From positions 76,464-140,463 of the forward strand of contig NZ_JARKMZ010000005.1 of assembly GCF_029360775.1 (NCBI RefSeq): DNA of 64,000 nucleotides. Reading direction: 5' to 3'. Shown piece by piece: positions 54,846-62,017 of this stretch. The notes beneath the pieces are model-generated. The model had not been told where the DNA came from. It did no database searches and saw only the letters and a program-made list of their open reading frames with translations. A program made the translations under genes and the position numbers. The stretch is from Daejeonella sp. H1SJ63 (lineage in GTDB: Bacteria; Bacteroidota; Bacteroidia; Sphingobacteriales; Sphingobacteriaceae). Within the stretch, counting starts at the first letter, position 1. Each line of letters starts with the position of its first letter.

Positions 54846-55904
54846 TTAATATTTAGAGGCAAAATTATCAGCGAAAGTATTAATCTCAGTATCGGTTAAA
54901 TGAGAGCCCGAGCTAATTACAATCCGGTACCTTAAGGTCAGCGATTTCCCCGCCGGAATGACATAATTCAACTCCTGTTTCCCTTCAGTAAAATCCTTCA
55001 CACCAAAAGGATTTGCTGCAAATAATCCATACCCCCGTGCATGCCAGTAGGTTGGATAGCTGAGGTTTTTAGGATGATCGCAAATAACCAGGGAAATTTT
55101 TTCATTGCCAATATTTCCATACAGATCCATCCATTTTGCACGTTTCCCCCAGATTGCCTCTCCGGTAATTCCTTCACTGCTTCTATAATTTCCGGTTACA
55201 CCTTCATTTGACATTTTTTTCACAGTGGTAGGGTGGCCCTTGGCATCAGTGAGGATAACATCCTGTTTTGAGGGCAGTTCAAGCTGGCGGGCTACACGAA
55301 TTCCAAAGCTCCCTTCTTTGGTATCTTTCATTGTTACAGCTTCGCTACCGGAAGTCAGGGTGGTGATCCGGTCAATAATACGGGTTGAACCTTTTGCTAT
55401 AAAATGAAATTCAGTCCTTTCTGCAATAAGTCTTTTACCATCAGGAGCTATCCAGTCTGCAGTTGTAATCATGGAGCCTTCCCCAATTCCACCCGATAAC
55501 TTTTCGATGCCGGTATGCTTTATTTGTCCGCCATTCACATTCCTTTTTCCTTCTGAACCATTACCCCAGAAATCAAGGCCATTTACGTTACCATAGTTTA
55601 ACCAGTTACCCACCTGATGAATATGGTCACGCCGTTCACCTTCACGTGGTTTTATAGGAAATCCGCGCGTAACAGGAGTTCCTGAAGCGGTAAGCAAAGG
55701 ATAAAGTATCGGCTTATAAACAGTATCCGGCCACCAGTAAGAAGTAAAGAACTTTCCGTCAATCATTACATCAACCTTTTTATCAGCTTCATGTTTAACA
55801 AATTTGATTGTTGATTTCTGACTGTTCGGAGCTTGCTTTTGAGCGATAGACTCACAGGTTGTTGCCAGAATGACAGATAATGCCAGTATCGAAGTTAATT
55901 TCAT
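54846..55904 (-). CDS. secreted DUF6807 (PmoA-like) protein
   Basis: The 352-residue protein has a Sec leader (MKLTSILALSVILATTCES) and the features of the DUF6807 group, formerly called PmoA: DGKFFTSYWWPDT, GERRDHIHQVGNW and the C-terminal TLRYRIVISSG. The family name derives from a mis-transferred annotation and no methane chemistry is implied. Members cluster with Gfo/Idh enzymes and sugar isomerases. Its role is unknown. Confidence 0.82.
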   Translation of the reverse strand: MKLTSILALSVILATTCESIAQKQAPNSQKSTIKFVKHEADKKVDVMIDGKFFTSYWWPDTVYKPILYPLLTASGTPVTRGFPIKPREGERRDHIHQVGNWLNYGNVNGLDFWGNGSEGKRNVNGGQIKHTGIEKLSGGIGEGSMITTADWIAPDGKRLIAERTEFHFIAKGSTRIIDRITTLTSGSEAVTMKDTKEGSFGIRVARQLELPSKQDVILTDAKGHPTTVKKMSNEGVTGNYRSSEGITGEAIWGKRAKWMDLYGNIGNEKISLVICDHPKNLSYPTYWHARGYGLFAANPFGVKDFTEGKQELNYVIPAGKSLTLRYRIVISSGSHLTDTEINTFADNFASKY

Positions 55905-55955
55905 CTTTTACATTTTTTTAAACAGGATAAATAATCTTTAGAATTCATTCATGAA

Positions 55956-57320
55956 TTAAACTTCTGATGGAACCACATACGGACTGCGGTATCTGCGGCT
56001 TAACATGATATCAGCCTCCGGGTCATTTGCAAATTTTTCATAATCGCCCATAAACTTCAATTCGCGTCCCAGGCGATATGAGATATTAGCTAAAAAGGGC
56101 ACTGCCGATGAATAATGGCCTTCACTGATATCGCAATGGAGTGTTTCATCTTTGCCGGATTTAATCGCATCAAGAAAATTAATAAAATGCTCTGTGTTGC
56201 TTGAGCCGGTAAGGGAAGCTGCCTCTGCTGTACCTACTGCTTTTGATCCTGCAAAAGGTTCTTTCTCCTGTTTGCGGTAAGCTTTCCAGGTATCTCCGTC
56301 AATCTCAAGATAGCCATCGCTGCCATAAAAAATATTCCCAATCTTAATACCAAGGCCTGATTCAGCATTAGAATATCTTCCCCTGGTTTCAAATTCAAGG
56401 ATTTTACCATCGTTATATTTAGCTATGGTGATTTGAGTATTTGGAGTTTCCTGCTCACATTGAGTCCGGTCAATACCATATATACCACCCGAAGAGAAGA
56501 CTGATACCGGATGTTCATTTTTATTGAGCCCCCAACGGGCCACATCAAACTGGTGAGGACCCTGATTTCCGGTATCACCATTACCGGTATCCCAGAACCA
56601 GTGCCAATTGTAATGACCACGTTTTTCGTTGTAGGCACGATACGGAGCCGGACCTAACCAACGATCATAATGAAGGCTGGCAGGGGGAGCACTGTCTTTA
56701 GCAATGCCAAATGAATCCCGCGGTTTGATGCACAGGCCGCGCGCCATATGGACATTGCCTATACCACCATCATGAAGAAATTTCATTGCCTCCATAACAT
56801 TTGGTATAGAACGGTTCTGAAAGCCAACCTGAATACGTCTATCATACTTACGCGAAGCTTCAATCATCTTTCTGCCTTCCCAGATATTATGGGATGCTGG
56901 TTTTTCAACATACACATGCTTTCCTGCCTGACAGGCCCAGATGGTTCCAAGCGCATGCCAATGATTCGGTGTGGCAAATGATACAGCATCAATTTCCTTA
57001 TCATCCAGAACTTTACGCATATCCCATTCTGTTAAAGGCTTGATACCGGTTTTATCAAAGACCGTTTTCGAACGTGGTTCAAAAAATTGTTCATCTGTAT
57101 CACAAAGGGTTTTTATGCGCACATTGTGGCTGGTTTTCATGTCACACCAGGCATTGATATGGGAAACCCCACGGCCGCGAATACCAATTATCGCCACATT
57201 AATCCGGTCATTCGCACCTATAATAGATCCATAGGATTTAGCGCTGAAACCCATGCCGCCTATTGCTATTCCGGCACTTCCTATCAGGCTTTTTTTAATA
57301 AAATCTCTTCTTTGAGTCAT
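55956..57320 (-). CDS. Tat-exported Gfo/Idh/MocA-family oxidoreductase
   Basis: The 454-residue protein begins with a Tat leader (TQRRDFIKKSLIGSAG), a Rossmann motif IIGIRGRGVSH and the EKP motif in HVYVEKPASHN with the catalytic Lys. It belongs to the periplasmic Gfo/Idh group that carries a tightly bound nicotinamide cofactor and oxidises glycosides at a ring carbon in related pathways. It follows the TIM-barrel isomerase gene by 32 nt, and both share almost the same leader. Confidence 0.88.
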   Translation of the reverse strand: MTQRRDFIKKSLIGSAGIAIGGMGFSAKSYGSIIGANDRINVAIIGIRGRGVSHINAWCDMKTSHNVRIKTLCDTDEQFFEPRSKTVFDKTGIKPLTEWDMRKVLDDKEIDAVSFATPNHWHALGTIWACQAGKHVYVEKPASHNIWEGRKMIEASRKYDRRIQVGFQNRSIPNVMEAMKFLHDGGIGNVHMARGLCIKPRDSFGIAKDSAPPASLHYDRWLGPAPYRAYNEKRGHYNWHWFWDTGNGDTGNQGPHQFDVARWGLNKNEHPVSVFSSGGIYGIDRTQCEQETPNTQITIAKYNDGKILEFETRGRYSNAESGLGIKIGNIFYGSDGYLEIDGDTWKAYRKQEKEPFAGSKAVGTAEAASLTGSSNTEHFINFLDAIKSGKDETLHCDISEGHYSSAVPFLANISYRLGRELKFMGDYEKFANDPEADIMLSRRYRSPYVVPSEV

Positions 57321-57352
57321 TTTAATAGCGTTTTAGATTGATGAAATATTGA

Positions 57353-58273
57353 TTAATTGATTAACTCCTTAAAAATTGCTAATTGCTCTTTCATGGCAGC
57401 TATCTTATCAGTTGGCATTGAACTGGCTTCGAGAAGTATCCACCCATTAAAATCTATCCCTGCAAGGAGTTTAAAGAGTTGCTGGTAAGAATAATCATTG
57501 AGATTCAGTTCGCGGACATGTACCGTATCGCCAATCCACCGTTTTACAAGATTGAAGTTGCCTTCAAGTCCCGGAGGATTCAGATCAACAGAGTTGCTGT
57601 TCCAGCAGATCTTAACATTTGGTTCAGTTACCTGGTCAAAAATTGCTTTCATATTAGGCAGTTCCTGAGTCCGGGGTCCATGTGCTTCAACTCTTACCAA
57701 AAGGCCGTAATCCCCGGCAAATTTACCCACATCGTTCAGTGAAGCAGCAATCTGTGCAATAGTCTTTTCCTCTGGCACTTCGGGAGGCAGATTATTAGGT
57801 TTCACTTTTATCCCGGTAGCTCCAATATCTTTACAGAGTTTGATATATTCTTTGGTCTGTTCAATATTCTCACGTAGTTTAGCCTGATCAGGGCTATGAT
57901 ACTCGAAGTTTGATCCATATCCTACACAGGTAACCGGACTGTTGGCAAATCTCTTTTTTACCTCGGCACGCTGTGCAGCACTCAGGCTGGTCTCAACCCC
58001 GTGTGCATGCTGAGTACGAAGCTCAACTGACTGAAAACCGGTTTTTTCACAATTTGAAATAAGAGTGGGTAAATCCCAGTCTTTCCCCCACTGATAGGTG
58101 ACCAGACCAAATTTCATTAGCGGTTTCTTCCGGTCTGAGGCGGCATGCAGATTGATGGGTTCATTAGCGTCTGTAATTAAGGCATAAGTTTCATGACTAA
58201 TCCCCATACCTCCAATCGCTATTCCGGCACTTCCTATTAAGCCTTTCTTAATGAAATCTCTCCTCTTTGTCAT
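57353..58273 (-). CDS. Tat-exported xylose-isomerase-like TIM barrel (sugar isomerase/epimerase)
   Basis: The 306-residue protein has a Tat leader (TKRRDFIKKGLIGSAG) nearly identical to that of the next gene, then an AP-endonuclease-2-type TIM barrel with GFQSVELRTQHAHGV, GATGIKVKPNN, LLVRVEAHGP and WNSNSVDL. Metal-dependent sugar isomerases or epimerases and 3-keto-sugar lyases share this fold. In the gene neighbourhood of a periplasmic oxidoreductase, action on an oxidised sugar is plausible. Confidence 0.84.
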   Translation of the reverse strand: MTKRRDFIKKGLIGSAGIAIGGMGISHETYALITDANEPINLHAASDRKKPLMKFGLVTYQWGKDWDLPTLISNCEKTGFQSVELRTQHAHGVETSLSAAQRAEVKKRFANSPVTCVGYGSNFEYHSPDQAKLRENIEQTKEYIKLCKDIGATGIKVKPNNLPPEVPEEKTIAQIAASLNDVGKFAGDYGLLVRVEAHGPRTQELPNMKAIFDQVTEPNVKICWNSNSVDLNPPGLEGNFNLVKRWIGDTVHVRELNLNDYSYQQLFKLLAGIDFNGWILLEASSMPTDKIAAMKEQLAIFKELIN

Positions 58274-58310
58274 TTTAAAGGGTTTAAGAATTTATTTCAC
58301 AGACTAAAAA

Positions 58311-59759
58311 TTATATTTTCACCTTCGTATTTCCACCCATTGCAATGGTTATATCAAGCGGTTTATTCGTTTTCCAGGATCCCACAGTAAAATCAGGGAT
58401 CTTTATTGTAGCCTGATTTGCAACAGACCATTCTGTTAATGGGCCAATGGAGCTCCATAAAGCGGCATCATATACATCCTGATCAAGCGGCAGACCATTA
58501 CGGAGACAATCAATTGTACGCCAGTCCATTAAAAAATCACCACCTCCATGAGCACCTACTTCTCTGGCAATTTCACCAAGTTTTTTAACAATATTCGGCT
58601 CATACTTTTTTTCTAATGCTTTATATTCATCATCTGTAATCCATGTTTGTGCATCAGATCCTCTCCATGTCTCCGGAGTAGCTTCACGGGCAATAGAAAT
58701 TTTCTCAACCGGAAACTGAATCGCAGTAGCTTTGGTTCCGCTGATTACATATCCATCAGATTTAGGCCGGGGTGCGGTAACATCATGCTGCAGCATAATG
58801 GTACGTCCCATACTGGTACGTATAGTACTGGTATTCATACTACCCCTGAAAGGCTTATCTACAAAATCTTTATAAAAATCATCTTTGGCTGCAAGCTTTT
58901 TAGCCAGATCATTCATCATGAAATCATTACCCGAAACCGAAACCAGAAAATCCAATTTATCTCCACGGTTAATATTCATCACCTGTGCAATTGGTCCCAG
59001 GCCATGCGTTGGATATAAATTACCATTTCTGCCTATATTTTCTTTTAAGCGCCATAAATTATAATATTTATCCTTAGAGAAATGACCATAAAGCAGGTGA
59101 TGAATATATGCCCCCTCGCCATGTATAATTTCACCAAAGAATCCCTCCCTCGCCAGATTCAACATCAAAAGTTCATAAAAACCATAGCAGGCATTTTCCA
59201 TCATCATACAATGCTTTCTGGTCCGTTCTGAAGTTTCCACCAATTGCCAGCATTCCTTGATGGTTTTTGCAGCGGGCACTTCTATACAAACATGTTTGCC
59301 CTGATTCATCGCATACAGTGCCATAGGGGTATGCAGTTCCCATGGAGTTGCTATATAGATCAGGTCAATATCTTTCCTCTCACATACTTTCTTCCAGTCA
59401 TCCTTGCCCGTATAAGTATCAGGTTTGAAACCGGATTTCTCAATTCGTTTTTTCGCTGAATCTAACCTTTCAGGTCGCAGATCACATAATGCCTTAATAT
59501 CAACACCCTCTAATATGCTTACCTGAGTAAGATGCGCCGGCCCCCTGTTTCCTAAACCAATAAAACCAATTCTAACTACATCTAACTTTGGTGCAGCATA
59601 GCCCGACATGTTAAAATGCTGAACATGTTTTTCCTGATCAAGAGCAGATTGAGTATTGTTTTCAGGTTCAGCAGCAAAGCCACTAAATGCACCGGCACCG
59701 GCAACAGTAAGTCCGGCCATGCCTGTAAGTTTTAAAAAATCTCTACGTTTATTTTTCAT
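58311..59759 (-). CDS. GH109-like NAD-dependent glycosidase, Tat-exported (copy 2)
   Basis: The 482-residue protein is a full-length paralogue of the one at 40053. It has a Tat leader (NKRRDFLKLTGMAG), GFIGLGNRG, EVPAAKT instead of the dehydrogenase EKP, and YPTHGLGP with Tyr249 and His252 in the catalytic positions of GH109. A short insertion around residues 365-380 (TPETWRGSDAQTW) is absent from copy 1 and could alter specificity. It is followed after 37 nt by the TIM-barrel gene. Confidence 0.86.
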   Translation of the reverse strand: MKNKRRDFLKLTGMAGLTVAGAGAFSGFAAEPENNTQSALDQEKHVQHFNMSGYAAPKLDVVRIGFIGLGNRGPAHLTQVSILEGVDIKALCDLRPERLDSAKKRIEKSGFKPDTYTGKDDWKKVCERKDIDLIYIATPWELHTPMALYAMNQGKHVCIEVPAAKTIKECWQLVETSERTRKHCMMMENACYGFYELLMLNLAREGFFGEIIHGEGAYIHHLLYGHFSKDKYYNLWRLKENIGRNGNLYPTHGLGPIAQVMNINRGDKLDFLVSVSGNDFMMNDLAKKLAAKDDFYKDFVDKPFRGSMNTSTIRTSMGRTIMLQHDVTAPRPKSDGYVISGTKATAIQFPVEKISIAREATPETWRGSDAQTWITDDEYKALEKKYEPNIVKKLGEIAREVGAHGGGDFLMDWRTIDCLRNGLPLDQDVYDAALWSSIGPLTEWSVANQATIKIPDFTVGSWKTNKPLDITIAMGGNTKVKI

Positions 59760-59774
59760 CCGTTTATTATTTGC

Positions 59775-59889
59775 TTTTTAAAGGTGATGAATCTACCTGC
59801 CGGTAGGCAGGCCTACCTACCTACGGTAGGGCGATCATGATTTAATAATCATACCCCTGCGGGTTTTGGTAAAATCATGATGGTTTCAT
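59775..59889. repeat. intergenic repeat, copy 2
   Basis: It matches 39888-39980 on both sides of an expanded palindromic part (CTACCTGCCGGTAGGCAGG followed by CCTACCTACGGTAGG). Each copy lies in a 179-nt gap just downstream of a Tat gene. Confidence 0.8.
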
Positions 59890-59938
59890 CTTGAGTATAT
59901 TTAAATAATTTCTAAACTAATTTTTGATCTTTAAATAA

Positions 59939-62017
59939 CTATCCGTTTCCGTTAGCTGTATGATTCCAGGGATCTATTTGCCGCAAATTTTTAGAGGCAA
60001 GTACGCGGTAACAGTCGGGCAGATCAAAATCTTTCAGTACTCCGGGAAGTAATGTTGAAAGAGGCCAGTTATATTCTTCATTTTCAGCAATATCTGCATA
60101 GCTTGTAAGCGCATTTTTTAAAGTTATTTGTGCCACAGAGTCCGATAATAGTCCGGCAAAAGTGGCCGGGACCGCTCCCCATCCTTTTGCTATCAGATGT
60201 ATTTCTGTATGTCCGTATGATCGTAGCCAATCAATAACCCGCAGAACATCATATGTCTTTTGTCCCACATAAGGATAGTTAAACATATTGCTCTGAGCGG
60301 CATAGAAATAATCATTCCCATATGGTTTCCCGAAGTTATCACCGCATGTATTAGGTTTGGATTCTCCGATACCTCTTACATCACAGGCAAAAACTGCAGA
60401 GTTGGGTTCGTTAAGGATCAGTTCTCTAACTGAAGCATCATTACGAAGCTCATCGTCGGCCGAATGGTGGGAAACATATAATATGGCCCGCTTTAAACCA
60501 ACGGGTGGGCGGGAAAGAAGCACTTTGTCGCTTAACCTGTAAACTACAGTCAGGATCCCCGGTTCTGTTTCTAATGCGTAGGTAGCGGAAAATTTTTGAG
60601 GATAAAGGCGGTCAGACACCGGGCGTAAAATACGAAAGTTCGGTGCCCCTATAGACTGCGGGAACTTTAATACTGCTGCAACCGCTTTTTTCAAAGATTC
60701 TGCATCCAGAGGGCGCCTGTTCTTTTTCAATGATTCAGATAACTCTTTTGTAAATGAAAAGACTGTCCGGGCTTCAGATGCGCCTGCCTGTCCTTGTGCA
60801 ATACACCAAAGTGACCCTTCTTCCTCCAGGGTTAAGGCCGGTTCTGCTTTTATGGCCGTACTTTTAGTTGCCTTGTTAAACCATTCGTACATTGCTTCAC
60901 GATTGTGCTGCGAGTATCCGTGGTATTCAGGACCAATAAAAAGATTGGCATTTTGTTCGGCCCCCAGCAATTTGTAGAGATGCTTCATCCTTTTCAGGGA
61001 TATTTCTGCACCTCTTACATCAAAGTAATCTTTCTCCTGATCTAAAATAATAACCGGCTTAGGAGCCATAGCGGCAATAAAATCCGAATGGTCCAATCCC
61101 ATGCTTATGGCTGCGGGCGGGCATTGTTCAATATCAGCAGGCAATTCATTTTGAAGATTCTGGCCGAAACCAACAATAAAACAGCTGGGTGCTGCCATAC
61201 TAAGCCGGGATTCAACACCACATAACCATGTTGCCTGGGTGCCTCCTCCTGAATTTCCGGTAACACCAATTTGCTTTGCATCTACCTCAGGCCTTGTAAG
61301 CAAATAGTCGACACATCTTATAGCATCCCAGGTAAACCATGAACTTAAAGATTCTCCGCAAAGGACCATCTGGCTGCCTGCATAATTATGCTCAGGAACA
61401 CCAATACCCCGGCGCGGCTTAAGATCAGAGGAAAGGTATTGAACCCGCTCTCCCTGCCCGATCGGGTCAAAAATTAAAACTACATAACCCTTTCTTGCCA
61501 GACCCTGAGCAAAAGATTGATAGATGGGAGTAGCCTTACCCGGATCTCCATGGCCACAGGTGCCAACAACGGCAGGTAGCGGAAACTTCCGGTCTTTAGG
61601 TATATAAAGGTTTGCTGTCACAGGAAATCCGGGACGGCTATCAAAAATTATTTTTTCAATTTTATACGCATCACGGTCTATTGTCCCTGTAATACGGGCA
61701 TTCAATGGCGTTTTTTCAGGCCATGGACCAAAACATTTCTGAATTTTAGACCGAACTTCACGGACATAAGCTTCTGCATCACTTTTGGTATGAAGGCTGG
61801 CACGCCGTTTCTCAGACACCTGCTCTATTTCCCGGAAACGTCCTACGAAATATTCCTGTACCATTCGGGGAAAACGGTTAAGCGGACTTAATGAAGAAAC
61901 ATTATCAGCAACGATAACACCCTGTACTTCAACTTGTTTTGCATAAGCTGGTATAATACTTGCTCCTGTCAGACCAATACCGGCAAGTTTTATAAAATCT
62001 CTGCGATTGTTCTTCAT
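59939..62017 (-). CDS. Tat-exported two-domain alpha/beta-hydrolase, acetylxylan-esterase-like
   Basis: The 692-residue protein has the Tat leader NNRRDFIKLAG, shared with GH109 copy 1, an N-terminal hydrolase with HGDPGKAT, the nucleophile elbow TGNSGGGTQ with Ser256 and a His in PEYHGYSQHNR. The C-terminal half again resembles a hydrolase fold but has AKGWGA in place of GxSxG, so it is probably inactive. Domain plan equals that of the esterases at 41500 and 62037, but the sequence is well diverged from them. Confidence 0.82.
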   Translation of the reverse strand: MKNNRRDFIKLAGIGLTGASIIPAYAKQVEVQGVIVADNVSSLSPLNRFPRMVQEYFVGRFREIEQVSEKRRASLHTKSDAEAYVREVRSKIQKCFGPWPEKTPLNARITGTIDRDAYKIEKIIFDSRPGFPVTANLYIPKDRKFPLPAVVGTCGHGDPGKATPIYQSFAQGLARKGYVVLIFDPIGQGERVQYLSSDLKPRRGIGVPEHNYAGSQMVLCGESLSSWFTWDAIRCVDYLLTRPEVDAKQIGVTGNSGGGTQATWLCGVESRLSMAAPSCFIVGFGQNLQNELPADIEQCPPAAISMGLDHSDFIAAMAPKPVIILDQEKDYFDVRGAEISLKRMKHLYKLLGAEQNANLFIGPEYHGYSQHNREAMYEWFNKATKSTAIKAEPALTLEEEGSLWCIAQGQAGASEARTVFSFTKELSESLKKNRRPLDAESLKKAVAAVLKFPQSIGAPNFRILRPVSDRLYPQKFSATYALETEPGILTVVYRLSDKVLLSRPPVGLKRAILYVSHHSADDELRNDASVRELILNEPNSAVFACDVRGIGESKPNTCGDNFGKPYGNDYFYAAQSNMFNYPYVGQKTYDVLRVIDWLRSYGHTEIHLIAKGWGAVPATFAGLLSDSVAQITLKNALTSYADIAENEEYNWPLSTLLPGVLKDFDLPDCYRVLASKNLRQIDPWNHTANGNG

